A stretch of 64,000 bases of DNA from Brevundimonas terrae (GTDB lineage Bacteria; Pseudomonadota; Alphaproteobacteria; Caulobacterales; Caulobacteraceae), in contig NZ_JAASQT010000002.1 in the NCBI RefSeq assembly GCF_011761985.1, positions 496,001-560,000 on the forward strand, read 5' to 3'. A program made the translations under genes and the position numbers. The notes below the pieces were generated by a model. The model did no database searches and was not told the origin of the DNA. It was given only the letters and a program-made list of their open reading frames with translations. Below are positions 21,926 through 31,298 of the stretch, in pieces. Position 1 is the first letter of the stretch; every line of letters begins with the position of its first letter.

Positions 21926-23101
21926 ATGCGTATGAGTTCGGCACCACGCACAGCACTGCAATACATCCTCCTGTTCGGCACCAGCGGGGTGACGCTGCCT
22001 TTTGCCGGACTATGGTTCAGGTCACAGGGGATGAGCGGGGCCGAGATCGGTGCCTTGCTGGCCCTGCCGATGCTGGGGCGGATTGTGTCCGGTCCTTTGC
22101 TGGCCGTATGGGCCGACGGGTTCCGGTTACGGCGTACAGCGATTGCCATTCTGGGTCTGGCCATGGCGGTGGGCTATGGCACGGCAGGTCTGGTCGATAA
22201 TTTCTATGTACGGGCGCTGTGCTGGTTCGTCGGCGCGACGGCGGCGGCGGCCCTGATCCCGCTCAGCGATGTGATGACCCTGCGTCTGTCACGACGCGAG
22301 AACTATCCGTTCAGCCTGCCGCGCGGATGCGGATCGCTGGCCTTTGTGGTGGCCAATATCGGTATGGGCGCGCTGCTGACCATGATGCCCGCAGATATCA
22401 TCATCGTCTGGATCGTCAGTTCCAGTGCGCTGATTGCGCTGACGGCATGGCTTTGTCTACCTGCCGAGCCGGTGCAACTGGATGGAGCGCAGGTGTCTAA
22501 ACTGGCCCGTTTTCAGGGGCTGGGGCGACTGGCCAAAAACCGCGTCTTTGTCTGCGCCATTCTGGGGATCGGGGCGGTACAGGCGGCGCACGGATTCTAT
22601 TATGGCTTTTCGGCCATTGCCTGGAAGGCGCAGGGCATTTCCGAAAGCATGACGGGGCTGTTGTGGGCCTTCGCCGTGGCGGTTGAGATCGGCTTCATGT
22701 GGGTGGTCGAACCGTGGCGCAAGCGTAAGGGCTTTGGCGCATTCCCGCTGTTGATGGTCGGGGTATCGGCGGCGATTGTGCGCTGGGTCCTGATGGCGAT
22801 GGAGCCGTCATTCTGGTGGTTATGGCCGTTGCAAACCCTGCATGCCCTAACCTTTGCCGCGACCTATCTAGCCGGTGTGGAAATCGTCGAGGCCCTGTCG
22901 CCGCCCAAGGATCACACGGCGGCGCAGACTCTGTCATCGGTCGTGGCGGCGGGCTTCTTGATCGGTCTGGCAACCGCCGCTTCGGGGCAGTTGTATGATG
23001 CCTTCGGGGCCCATGGCTATCTGGCGATGGCCGGACTTGCGGCGATGGGCGGCCTGTTCGCCCTGTCGGTCAGGCGGCAGGTTATCAGCGCGCTGCGTTA
23101 A
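21926..23101 (+). CDS. MFS transporter of the HcaT/3-phenylpropionate type
   Basis: The 391-residue polytopic protein starts with ALQYILLFGTSGVTLPFAGLW, followed by SGAEIGALLALPMLGRIVSGP and ADGFRLRR. This layout is that of the MFS_1-like group including HcaT and LacY relatives. The substrate is unknown. No aromatic catabolic genes are near, so the phenylpropionate label only indicates family. Its 3' end overlaps the converging next gene by 17 bp. Confidence 0.88.
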   Translation: MRMSSAPRTALQYILLFGTSGVTLPFAGLWFRSQGMSGAEIGALLALPMLGRIVSGPLLAVWADGFRLRRTAIAILGLAMAVGYGTAGLVDNFYVRALCWFVGATAAAALIPLSDVMTLRLSRRENYPFSLPRGCGSLAFVVANIGMGALLTMMPADIIIVWIVSSSALIALTAWLCLPAEPVQLDGAQVSKLARFQGLGRLAKNRVFVCAILGIGAVQAAHGFYYGFSAIAWKAQGISESMTGLLWAFAVAVEIGFMWVVEPWRKRKGFGAFPLLMVGVSAAIVRWVLMAMEPSFWWLWPLQTLHALTFAATYLAGVEIVEALSPPKDHTAAQTLSSVVAAGFLIGLATAASGQLYDAFGAHGYLAMAGLAAMGGLFALSVRRQVISALR

Positions 23102-23702
23102 AGCGCGGCGCGTGCGAAAGGTGCTGTGTCATCACATGGACAGCACTCTTGATCGTGTGGGCGATAGCGGTTTCGGGCATGGATTTCGGGAAACGGATCA
23201 GGGCAACCGCCGGTGTCTCCAAACGCTCGTCCAGCCGCGTGAGGATTTCATAGAGCAGGCGGCTGCCATCATCGGCTTCGTTTTCCGACGAGGCGACGAT
23301 CGAAACGCGGGCCTTGGTGACGGCTTCGAGAATCTGGCCCGCGGGAGCCGTCGCACGCACAACGCCGGGACCGTCCTGTGACAGGCGCTGACCGTTCTTT
23401 TGAGGAATTTCAGCGCGCAATTGTAGGCGGGCCGGTCCCTCGTGCTGGGTGCGCCCGATCAACAACAGGGCGCGGGCGTCCTGATGATCAAGCTGATCGG
23501 CAAGGTTTTCGGCCAGAGCCGTGATGTCCGCAGCGGATTCGACCAATTCGGTGCGTATGCCTTCGGGTTGCCACGGCACACCGGACAGGTCTTCGACCAT
23601 ATCCCAGACAGGATCGGTTGCGGACCAGTTGCATACCAGCAAAAGGGGGCGGCGATCCTGATCTTGCGACCGTTCGTCAGAGATATGCGTCGATATAGCC
23701 AT
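23085..23702 (-). CDS. Degenerate pyroglutamyl-peptidase-like protein
   Basis: The 205-residue protein is not obviously named, but its segments line up with peptidase C15: LLLVCNWSATDPVWDMVEDL at the start, LLIGRTQHEGPARLQLRAEI where the catalytic Glu sits, DDGSRLLYEIL where the Cys sits, and VALIRFPKSMPE where the His sits. In my hand alignment the triad becomes Gln94, Leu150 and Arg170, so it should be inactive as a peptidase. The alignment is by eye. It follows tipN on the same strand by 83 bp and may be co-transcribed with it. Confidence 0.55.
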   Translation of the reverse strand: MAISTHISDERSQDQDRRPLLLVCNWSATDPVWDMVEDLSGVPWQPEGIRTELVESAADITALAENLADQLDHQDARALLLIGRTQHEGPARLQLRAEIPQKNGQRLSQDGPGVVRATAPAGQILEAVTKARVSIVASSENEADDGSRLLYEILTRLDERLETPAVALIRFPKSMPETAIAHTIKSAVHVMTQHLSHAPRFNAAR

Positions 23703-23785
23703 GCTAGAAGCTACTCCTGCCCGAGGCCGCCGGAAGGTTGTGTGCAGACGGTGTAGTGGTCAAGCCCTGAATAGGTTGCGGACTA

Positions 23786-26242
23786 TCAGCGAGTTTCGTT
23801 GAGTGCGGCATCATAAATCATAAAGGCGCGACCTTCGTCACTGGCCAGACGATTATTGACGCCGTTCTGGTCGTCACCAAGATCGGCCAGCAGGCGCGCA
23901 TAGGCATCAATAAAGCGGTTGATGTCGCGATGCAGTTCCTGATCGGCCACGACGCGGCGATTGACGCTTCGGACAGCGGCCGGTGCGACGCGGCGGACAA
24001 TCTGGCGGGCGCGAACCACATCGTCACGCGACAGGGCAAAGGCCACATCGTCGATGCGTGCGCGCGGCAGAAGCGCGTTGGGATCAACACCCATGCGGCG
24101 GATCGAGGACACAGCCAGTTCGCTCAGGACATGCAGGGGAACAGCCGGTTCCTGCGTCTGGCGCGGTGCCGGTTGCCAGTGAAGCGGCGGCTCGGGCGCA
24201 ATCTCGACCTGAGGCGCGACCGGCTCATGCAGCGAAGCCGGACGCAGCGGAATCCGCATTGGATCATCATTGACGATAGAACCGGAGGGTTCGGACGGCA
24301 TGGGCGAGGTTTCGGCCTTGGGTGTGCCGATCAGGCGGACAGCCTCGTTGACCATCTCGTAGTTTTTACGGACGCGATCCTGGAAGCCCATATCCAGAGC
24401 CTCGGCCTCGGCGGCGGCGCGCCGCGAGGCGTCGTTCAGGCTGGCAAGGCTTTGTTCGGCACTGGTGCGCACGGCGGCCATGCGCTGGGCCGTTTCTTCG
24501 GGCAGGCGGGCGGCACGGTCATCGAGTTCGCGTACCGAGCTTTCGATCTGGGCCAGTGCATCGGTCATGCGACGGGTTAGGGATTCCAGACGCGTCATGG
24601 CCTCCATGCCGGTCTGGTCCACCATCTTGACGGTCTCATCGACAATGCGGCGGGCACCGGCAATGCGGGACTCGGCGGCATCATCGGCCTGACGGGCGGC
24701 ATCGAACAGACTTTCGCCCAGACGATCGGCGCGGATCTGGGCCTGTTGCAGGGCCTGTTCGGCCAGTTGACGCTGTTCGACAGAGGCACGGTTGAGGGTT
24801 TCGACCGCGATACGGGTTTCGTTCAACAGGCGTTCGCGGCTTTCGGCAGCCAGCATTTCGAACTTGTCGAGCGACAGCTTGGTGGCGGCGTCGAAGCCGT
24901 CGGCCTCGCGCTGGGACATGCCGATCAGGGTGCGGAACTGGTCCAGCACAGCCTCGGTCTGGGACTTGATGGCCTCGGCAATCTGGTCGCCGGTCAGGTT
25001 CAGATCATTGGCCGCCGTGCGGGTCTGGCTGAGTTGGTCGACGAACTGGATGCGCTGGTTCTCGATCTGGGCGGCAAAGCCTTCCTGATCGTTGCGCAGG
25101 CTGTAGGCGGCATTCACAAGCGCGGCGCGTTGCTGGCTGAGACCGTCTTCGACCGCCTTGATCTGTTCGGTCACGCCGCTGCCTGCGGTTTCCAGACGCT
25201 GGGTCTGGCGCGACAGGTCGTCGGCGGCAAGGCGGGCAGCGTCTTGTGCTTCGTTGGCAGCAGCAGCCAGATCGGCGGCGCGGGCGGCGAGGGCGGCTTC
25301 GGCTTCGCGAAGTTGGGCCTGAGCGAGGTCAGAGGCATCGGCCACCATCTGGGCCTGACGCTGGACGGCTTCGGCAACCGACAGCGCCTTGCTGTCGAGG
25401 GTGTCGCCGAGGGTGGCCAGTTGCTGGCGCTCGTCACCCATAGTGCGGGTGATATTCTGGGTCGCGACCTGCGCCGTGCGGGCGGCATCGGTCAGGCGGG
25501 TCGCTTCGGTAAGCAGGCTTTCGCGCAGCTTGGTCAGTTCCTGACGGGCGCGTTCGGCCACATTGGCGGCTTCGTCGATGTCGCTGCGCAGGGCAGAGAC
25601 GATGTTCGAGGTCTGCTCGGCACCATAGACCGTCGGGGCGACCATGGCATCGGCCAGTTCGCGTGCCCGGCGGTTTTCCTGTGCCAGCAAGCCCCCCAGA
25701 CGCAGGGCGTGGGCCAGCATGAAGAACAGGCCGACAGGTGCAATTGCAATCAGCGCATAGACCGCCAGACGGATCGGCTCCAGATCAACCATGCCCGAAC
25801 CGAACTCGTAGGCGAACCATGAGGCAATGCCGCCAGCCCACATTCCGGATGCCAAAATCGCTAATAAATATACAGATTTACCGGAATTTTTTGATTTGGA
25901 CTTTGAAGATTTCGAGACCTTGGTGGCCGATACAGACGGACTGGTGGTCTGTGGTTTGGTCAGTGCGCCATCGCTGGCTTCGTCCAGAGGGGACAGGAAC
26001 TGGTTCTGGCGGCTGGCCTCGGCTGTGCGCTGTTCGGCCAGCTTTTGCTGCTCGGCCAGACGGCGACGCTGACGTTCGGACATCGGGTGCGCATAGGGAT
26101 CGATCTCGGCACTATCCGAAGCCGGATCACCAAGGGGTGCATCCACGATGGATGCATCACTGGCCGTGTCAGGCGATGGGGTGGTTGTGACCTCGGGTGC
26201 AGCGGTATCTGACGAGGTTTCAGGCCGTTGTGGTGAGGTCAT
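23786..26242 (-). CDS. tipN: TipN-like cell polarity protein
   Basis: The ATG at 26242 gives 818 residues beginning MTSPQRPETSSDTAAP. A disordered Ser/Thr/Pro-rich N-terminus is followed by two membrane segments (about 123-146 and 158-178) and then some 500 residues of alanine- and glutamine-rich coiled coil, ending in a structured region with PNALLPRARIDDVAFAL and INRFIDAYARLLADLGDD. Size, two N-terminal membrane spans and a long coiled coil match TipN of Caulobacter. TipN marks the new pole and guides flagellum placement and ParA-driven segregation. Coiled coils align loosely, so a different membrane coiled-coil protein remains possible. Confidence 0.72.
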   Translation of the reverse strand: MTSPQRPETSSDTAAPEVTTTPSPDTASDASIVDAPLGDPASDSAEIDPYAHPMSERQRRRLAEQQKLAEQRTAEASRQNQFLSPLDEASDGALTKPQTTSPSVSATKVSKSSKSKSKNSGKSVYLLAILASGMWAGGIASWFAYEFGSGMVDLEPIRLAVYALIAIAPVGLFFMLAHALRLGGLLAQENRRARELADAMVAPTVYGAEQTSNIVSALRSDIDEAANVAERARQELTKLRESLLTEATRLTDAARTAQVATQNITRTMGDERQQLATLGDTLDSKALSVAEAVQRQAQMVADASDLAQAQLREAEAALAARAADLAAAANEAQDAARLAADDLSRQTQRLETAGSGVTEQIKAVEDGLSQQRAALVNAAYSLRNDQEGFAAQIENQRIQFVDQLSQTRTAANDLNLTGDQIAEAIKSQTEAVLDQFRTLIGMSQREADGFDAATKLSLDKFEMLAAESRERLLNETRIAVETLNRASVEQRQLAEQALQQAQIRADRLGESLFDAARQADDAAESRIAGARRIVDETVKMVDQTGMEAMTRLESLTRRMTDALAQIESSVRELDDRAARLPEETAQRMAAVRTSAEQSLASLNDASRRAAAEAEALDMGFQDRVRKNYEMVNEAVRLIGTPKAETSPMPSEPSGSIVNDDPMRIPLRPASLHEPVAPQVEIAPEPPLHWQPAPRQTQEPAVPLHVLSELAVSSIRRMGVDPNALLPRARIDDVAFALSRDDVVRARQIVRRVAPAAVRSVNRRVVADQELHRDINRFIDAYARLLADLGDDQNGVNNRLASDEGRAFMIYDAALNETR

Positions 26243-26383
26243 GGGCGTTCGATTTCGGTCTTTCAGCGCCAGTCGGCACGGTCCAAGCTGTGACCCTAAC
26301 CGCTGGACACACGGTCGCAAAGCCGTAACCGCCTGAAAGCGGCTCAGAAAAAGTGCAAAAGCCGAGAAATCCGGCGGTTAAAT

Positions 26384-26405
26384 TGAAAAGACCGCGAAAA
26401 CGCGG
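26384..26405 (-). terminator. Weak terminator-like hairpin
   Basis: A 5-bp GC stem (26392-26396 with 26401-26405, loop of four) is followed on the minus strand by a CTTTTCAATTT tract. It lies 10 bp beyond the stop of the 58-codon gene. Confidence 0.45.
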
Positions 26406-26414
26406 CCTGTCGTG

Positions 26415-26591
26415 TCAGCAATCGGGTGAGGCGAGTGGAGGTGTTTCCTGATCCACCACATCGGCAGCGCTTGGCAAGCGTTTGATTTCCATAGGCTGGG
26501 AGTCACGATTCATGTCGATGCCCAGCTGTGACATAGCCATAGCCGCCAAAAAGGCCACAATGCCTGCAAGGAATTCAACGAGCAGCTTCAT
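26415..26591 (-). CDS. Small single-pass membrane protein, 58 residues
   Basis: An intact small frame in an otherwise empty 418-bp gap. It begins MKLLVEFLAGIVAFLAAMAM, giving one membrane segment (about residues 3-23), then a polar tail with IKRLPSAADVVDQETPPLAS and a C-terminal Cys. A weak terminator follows. No clear ribosome site was found, and I do not recognise the family, so it could be chance coding; the clean hydrophobic-then-polar layout favours a real gene. Confidence 0.5.
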   Translation of the reverse strand: MKLLVEFLAGIVAFLAAMAMSQLGIDMNRDSQPMEIKRLPSAADVVDQETPPLASPDC

Positions 26592-26754
26592 ATCTAAAGT
26601 CTGCCAAAATACCGATGATAAATCAATCGGAGATTGCGACCTGAAATCAAGAATATGGGGTATGGAACCTTGTCATTGGTTTGTCGCTGTTTGACAGTCA
26701 AACTGGGTTTCGCATTCCGGGTGAAGACCGGCTGAATCATGATGGGGAGGGGCC

Positions 26755-28230
26755 ATGCTGCGTCAAAGCGTTTATGACCACTCTTTGCTGGATGAGGGTT
26801 CTGCCGTCTGGCGCAAGGGTATGGCGGATCGGCTAACGCCTCTGATGGAGAACGACACCTATTTCGCGGCGCTTGAGGCGGCGATCGAGAAGGCGGAGAA
26901 GTCCATCCTTATTCTGGGCTGGCAATTTGATCCGCGCACCCGATTGGACCCGCAATCCCCGATAGACCAGCGTCGCTTTGAAATCGGTGACCGCCTGAAG
27001 GCCATGGTGCGTGACCGGCCTGAACTGTCGGTGCGGTTGCTGATCTGGCGCTCTCCGTTGGTGATTGCGGCCTCACAGGGCTTTTATCCGCACAAGGCGC
27101 TCAAGCTGTTCAACAAGCGGATTGTCGAGTTGCGACTGGACGGTGTGGGCATATTGGGGGCCTGCCACCACCAGAAGGTTGTCATTATCGACGACAAGAT
27201 CGCCTTTTGCGGCGGTGGGGATATCTCGGTCGATCGCTGGGACGAGGAGGGCCACTACAGCGGTGATCCGCGTCGCTGTATGCCGTCCGGCCTGATCCCG
27301 TCACCGCGCCATGAATGGATGTGCGTTGTCGATGGTGATGCGGCGCGTGACTTGGCGCAACTGGCTCGCGAACGCTGGAAACAGGCCTGCGGCGAAGACC
27401 TGCCATGGGTTGAAACCGACCATGATCCGTGGCCGCAGAATGTGGACGTGGCGTTTCAAAATATCCCTGTCGGCATTTCGCGCACCGAGCCTCAACTGAA
27501 AGACCGTCCCGAAGTTCGCGAGAACGAGACGCTGCACCTTGAGGCCATCCGCAGGGCGAAATCGCTGATCTATATGGAGAACCAGTATTTCACCTCGCCC
27601 TTACTGGCCTCGGCGATTGCCGATCGTCTGGCCGAGCCGGACGGGCCGGAAGTGGTGCTGGTTTCGACAGGGCGCAGTCCGTCATGGTTTGACGGGCTGA
27701 CGATGGATACGGCGCGGGCCGAGGTGCTGTGGCGGCTGGAAAAAGCCGACGCCTATGACCGTTTCTATGCCTTCTATCCGGTGACGACACTGGGCGACCG
27801 CATCATTGTGCACGCCAAGATGACCATCATCGACGACAAGCTGATGCGGATCGGTTCGACCAATCTGAACAACCGTTCGATGGGGCTGGATACCGAATGC
27901 GACCTGTCGTTCGAGGCGACGAATGAAGAGGAGATGGCGCGTATCCGCCATTACCGCCAGCATTCGCTGGGCCATTTCATCGGCGTATCGGCCAGCCATT
28001 TTGCCGAGGCCGAGAGCCTGATGGGCTCTATCGGGCGCTCGGTGGAAACCTTCGGCGCGTCACGCATGAAGCTGATGGGACAGCGGCGACCGACGGGCGT
28101 CGAGCGCATGTTTGCCGAGTGGCAGCTTGGCGACCCGCTGTCCTCGCGCGATGCGTGGCGGCCCTGGATGCGCCGTCACCTGTCACGTAGTACGCGACCT
28201 GTCTCTGAGGGCGGTAAGGCGGCGGGCTAG
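26755..28230 (+). CDS. Phospholipase D-like (HKD) protein
   Basis: A 491-residue member of the PLD superfamily with two HKD catalytic motifs: HHQKVVIIDDKIAFCGGGDIS and HAKMTIIDDKLMRIGSTNLN. There are no obvious membrane helices. It could be a phospholipase D or a cardiolipin-synthase-like transferase. In other bacteria such proteins occur next to, or fused with, VTT membrane domains and endonuclease/exonuclease/phosphatase proteins; here the latter is the converging neighbour, sharing a CTAG in which both stop codons lie. Confidence 0.9.
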   Translation: MLRQSVYDHSLLDEGSAVWRKGMADRLTPLMENDTYFAALEAAIEKAEKSILILGWQFDPRTRLDPQSPIDQRRFEIGDRLKAMVRDRPELSVRLLIWRSPLVIAASQGFYPHKALKLFNKRIVELRLDGVGILGACHHQKVVIIDDKIAFCGGGDISVDRWDEEGHYSGDPRRCMPSGLIPSPRHEWMCVVDGDAARDLAQLARERWKQACGEDLPWVETDHDPWPQNVDVAFQNIPVGISRTEPQLKDRPEVRENETLHLEAIRRAKSLIYMENQYFTSPLLASAIADRLAEPDGPEVVLVSTGRSPSWFDGLTMDTARAEVLWRLEKADAYDRFYAFYPVTTLGDRIIVHAKMTIIDDKLMRIGSTNLNNRSMGLDTECDLSFEATNEEEMARIRHYRQHSLGHFIGVSASHFAEAESLMGSIGRSVETFGASRMKLMGQRRPTGVERMFAEWQLGDPLSSRDAWRPWMRRHLSRSTRPVSEGGKAAG

Positions 28231-28967
28231 GCTGCGATCTGGAAGTCGATCAGCAGGGGCAGGTGGTCGGATGCCACCCGCGCCAACGGCGTCGAGGGTG
28301 TGTAGATCTTCTCGATGCGGATATGCGGACTGACAAAGAAGTGGTCGATCCGGATGGCGGGGAAGCTGGACGGAAAGGTTTTAACCGACGGCCTTAGCCC
28401 CAGTACACGCTGGGCATCCTTGAGGTGTTGGGTCAGGATGCCATAGGGGCGTGTGATCGAGGTCGCATTGAAGTCACCGGTCAGAATGGTCGGGCCTTTG
28501 CAGTTTCCCACCCAGTCCTTGCCCGCCAGTGCGCGGGCCTGACGACGCTGTTCATTCGGGACAAGGCCGAAATGGGTGTTGAGCACATTCAGCTTTGTGC
28601 CGCCGACATCGATTTCGGACCAGATCGCCCCACGCGGTTCCAGCCCGCGAATACCTTTAACGGTCGGCAGGCTGTCGGCCTTGACCAGACGGTCGGGCAG
28701 GTGGGTCAGGATGGCATCGCCATATTCCTCGCCCTCGATTGTCATGGCGGGGTGGAACCGCGATGACATGCCCAACAGACTGGCCAGTTCCGAGGCCTGA
28801 TCCACGCCATTGGTGCGGATACGCCGGACATCCAGTTCCTGAAGGCAGACGATATCGGGGCGCTCGGCAGCAATCACCTCGGCAATACGGGCGACATCAA
28901 GCTTGCGATCCGTGCCGATACAGCGATGGACATTATAGGTAAGCAGTCTGGGCATGACCGTTTGCAA
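28227..28967 (-). CDS. Endonuclease/exonuclease/phosphatase family protein
   Basis: The 246-residue protein has the metal-dependent EEP fold: LTYNVHRCIG at the N-terminus, VCLQELD with the metal-binding Glu, TGDFNATS and the C-terminal VASDHLPLLIDF. Substrate could be DNA or a phospholipid headgroup. Conserved association of this type of EEP protein with PLD-like proteins suggests lipid metabolism (inference). Its stop codon overlaps that of the PLD gene on the other strand. Confidence 0.88.
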   Translation of the reverse strand: MQTVMPRLLTYNVHRCIGTDRKLDVARIAEVIAAERPDIVCLQELDVRRIRTNGVDQASELASLLGMSSRFHPAMTIEGEEYGDAILTHLPDRLVKADSLPTVKGIRGLEPRGAIWSEIDVGGTKLNVLNTHFGLVPNEQRRQARALAGKDWVGNCKGPTILTGDFNATSITRPYGILTQHLKDAQRVLGLRPSVKTFPSSFPAIRIDHFFVSPHIRIEKIYTPSTPLARVASDHLPLLIDFQIAA

Positions 28968-28995
28968 ACGTCCGCAGGCTAAGAAGGATCAATTG

Positions 28996-29679
28996 TCAGA
29001 GAACGATCAGGTGATCGGGCACTTCGTTGACATCATCATGGCGAGGCGGAAATTTCTCGGCCAGAGCCTGACCGCACATGGCGATGGCGTTTTCCATGCC
29101 GGTGATCGGATCGCCCTGTTTGATGTGCTTGACCAGAACCGAAACCGTGCTGCCCCAGAACTCGGGCGAGGTCTGGGTATAGATGCCGGTATCGGCAATC
29201 ACCTCGACCTCGTGGTCGGCCATGGCGGCAAAGATCAGCACGCCTGTGCGGTCCACCGTGGCATGTAGCCCATGGGCCATGAACTGCTGCAGGGCCACAC
29301 GGCGCACACGCGAGCGGCGCACACGTTGCGGCACCATCAAAAGCCCGAGGAACGGGATTTTGCTGAGCAGATACACACCGATAAAGGTGATGACCTGTGC
29401 CAGTGCATAGGCAGTCAGGGCGCGGTTGACCTCGTCGGACTGGCTGGCTGCGTGGGCGACCTGCCAGTCATTGCTGAAGCCGAACCAGTCGCCCGACAGG
29501 CCGAGCGGGATCAGGACGGCAGGCAGGATCAGCGATGCCGCCGCGGCCCATGCCATACGGATATCGCGATAGGTCGAGACCTGCCGCGAGATAACGCAGA
29601 AAATCTCGCCGCTGGTTCCGGCCTCGGCCTTGGCGATAGCGGCTGAAATACGGGCGTGATCGTCCGGGGTGAAATCCAT
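28996..29679 (-). CDS. TPM-domain membrane protein
   Basis: The ATG at 29679 overlaps the stop of the preceding gene (TAATG) and gives 227 residues starting MDFTPDDHARISAAIAKAEA. The TPM domain is recognisable in TSGEIFCVISRQVSTYRDIR and the late GVLIFAAMADHEVEVIADTG, with two hydrophobic segments between them (AAASLILPAVLIPLGL and LAQVITFIGVYLLSKIPFL). Longer versions of the frame read through the neighbour's glycine repeat and give arginine-rich nonsense. Function unknown; third gene of the lemA-TPM-TPM operon. Confidence 0.88.
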   Translation of the reverse strand: MDFTPDDHARISAAIAKAEAGTSGEIFCVISRQVSTYRDIRMAWAAAASLILPAVLIPLGLSGDWFGFSNDWQVAHAASQSDEVNRALTAYALAQVITFIGVYLLSKIPFLGLLMVPQRVRRSRVRRVALQQFMAHGLHATVDRTGVLIFAAMADHEVEVIADTGIYTQTSPEFWGSTVSVLVKHIKQGDPITGMENAIAMCGQALAEKFPPRHDDVNEVPDHLIVL

Positions 29680-30503
29680 TACCAACCTCCCGAAGCGCCG
29701 CCGCCGCCGAAGCCGCCGCCGCCTCCACCAAATCCGCCACCGCCGCCACCGCCGCGTCCACCACCGCTGCCGCTGCTGGATGCAATGGCGGCAATGATCT
29801 GGGCCGTGGTCCACAAGACGGCACCGGCACCGTCTGCAGCACCTTGCATACGGCGGCCGCTGCCGGCGCTGGCTGCACCAATGACCGAGCCGATAACAAA
29901 GATGGCACCGAAGACGCCGATAATAATGATCAGAATACCTGCACCCGATCCGCCTTCTTCGACCTGGGTCGCCATTTCAGCGGCACGCGCGGCGGCTTCT
30001 TCGGGATCAAGCGTCAGTTGATACGAAATCTGGTCCACACCGGCGTTGATGCCGCTGTAATAATCGCCTTCGCGGAAAGGCGGCAGGATATAGTTCTGGA
30101 TCGTCAGGGCCGAGAAGGCATCGGTCAGAATACCTTCGAGCCCATAGCCGACCTCAACCCGCACCTTGCGGTCATTGGGGGCCACGATCAGCAAGGCACC
30201 GTTATTGGCTTCTTTTTGGCCGATGCCCCAGTGACGGCCCAGCTGATAGCCGTAATCGGCAATATCGTAATCGTTGAGGCTGGGCAGGGTGACCACGACC
30301 AGTTGGTCTGTGGTCTGCTGTTCCAGAATAGCCAGTTTCTGGGTCAGCTCGGCTTCCTGCTGCGGGGTCAGGATGTCGGCATTATCGACAACCCGCCCCG
30401 TCAGGGCCGGAAACTGGATGCCCGTTTGAGCAAGGGCCGGAAGCGGCAGTGCCGTTCCCAACCACAAGCCAAGGACAAACAGAAGGGCAATGGCCCTTTT
30501 CAT
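29679..30503 (-). CDS. Secreted/membrane TPM-domain protein with glycine-rich tail (YgcG-like)
   Basis: The 274-residue protein has a signal peptide (MKRAIALLFVLGLWLGTALPL), a TPM domain starting LTGRVVDNADILTPQQEAEL with VVVTLPSLNDYDIADYGYQL and RKVRVEVGYGLEG, a membrane helix (ILIIIIGVFGAIFVIGSVIG) and a tail of GGG/F repeats ending GGASGGW. This layout is typical of YgcG-type proteins, which occur beside LemA. The exact function is unknown; TPM domains are linked to photosystem repair in plants. Confidence 0.92.
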   Translation of the reverse strand: MKRAIALLFVLGLWLGTALPLPALAQTGIQFPALTGRVVDNADILTPQQEAELTQKLAILEQQTTDQLVVVTLPSLNDYDIADYGYQLGRHWGIGQKEANNGALLIVAPNDRKVRVEVGYGLEGILTDAFSALTIQNYILPPFREGDYYSGINAGVDQISYQLTLDPEEAAARAAEMATQVEEGGSGAGILIIIIGVFGAIFVIGSVIGAASAGSGRRMQGAADGAGAVLWTTAQIIAAIASSSGSGGGRGGGGGGGFGGGGGGFGGGGASGGW

Positions 30504-30515
30504 GCAGGATGCGCC

Positions 30516-31196
30516 TTAGTTGCCGGTGGCCGGAGCGGCAGCAGGTGCTGCACCCGGCGTTACAGCAGGTGCAGAGCCGCCCGGTTGGGCCGCAGGGTTC
30601 AGGCTGTCAAAATTGACGCTCGGCGCGTTCTGGGCTTCGGCCGTCGCGGTGAACAACTGCATGGGCTTGGAGCCGCTGTGCAGGGTCTTGGCCCAGATGA
30701 TGTTCGGGAAGGTCTGCAAGGTGGTGTTATAGGCGCGCACCGCTTCGTTATAGTCGCGGCGGGCGACGGCGATGCGGTTTTCGGTGCCTTCCAGCTGCGA
30801 TTGCAGAGCGATGAAGTTCTGGTTCGACTGAAGTTGCGGATAGGCTTCGACCGTCATCATCAGGCGCGACAGGGCGCCCGTCAGCTCGCCTTGGGCGGCT
30901 TGATAACGCTCGAACGAGGCGGGATCATCGGCATTGACCGTGACGCTGGTGGCCTTGGCGCGGGCCTCGATGACATTGGTCAGGGTGGTGCGTTCCTGAA
31001 TGGCGGCACCTTGAACGGTCGAGACCAGATTGGGGATCAGGTCGGCGCGGCGCTGATACTGGCTTTGCACATCAGCCCACTTGGCCTCGGCGTTCACCTT
31101 CTCGGTCGGGATGGTGTTGTAGCCGCACGCACCCACAGCCGGGGCCATAACGATTACAGCGGCCATTGCGGCCATACGGGGGGAGATAGCAGCCAT
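30516..31196 (-). CDS. lemA: LemA family lipoprotein
   Basis: The ATG at 31196 is preceded by a good ribosome site (AGGAGG, spacing about 6) and gives 226 residues, MAAISPRMAAMAAVIVMAPA then a lipobox ending VGAC. LemA motifs follow: YQRRADLIPNLVSTVQGAA and AYPQLQSNQNFIALQSQLEG, AVRAYNTTLQTFPNIIWA. LemA proteins are membrane-attached helical proteins of unclear function. The C-terminal 35 residues are Ala/Pro-rich. First gene of a three-gene operon with the two TPM proteins. Confidence 0.93.
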   Translation of the reverse strand: MAAISPRMAAMAAVIVMAPAVGACGYNTIPTEKVNAEAKWADVQSQYQRRADLIPNLVSTVQGAAIQERTTLTNVIEARAKATSVTVNADDPASFERYQAAQGELTGALSRLMMTVEAYPQLQSNQNFIALQSQLEGTENRIAVARRDYNEAVRAYNTTLQTFPNIIWAKTLHSGSKPMQLFTATAEAQNAPSVNFDSLNPAAQPGGSAPAVTPGAAPAAAPATGN

Positions 31197-31298
31197 CTGT
31201 TTCCTCCTGTCGGTCACTGTGACCAAACCAGAACTATAGGAGTGGGGTCTAACGGGCGGGGTTTGCAAGAGAAACCCGACCGCCCGTGACAAAAAAGA

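Noticed and set aside
29680..29814. Arg/Trp-rich N-terminal extension of the TPM protein
   Set aside because: It is the glycine-repeat tail of the upstream gene read in another frame.
31252..31287. Hairpin between folD and lemA as a terminator
   Set aside because: The imperfect stem is long but has no T run behind it on the transcribed strand; T residues lie only before it.
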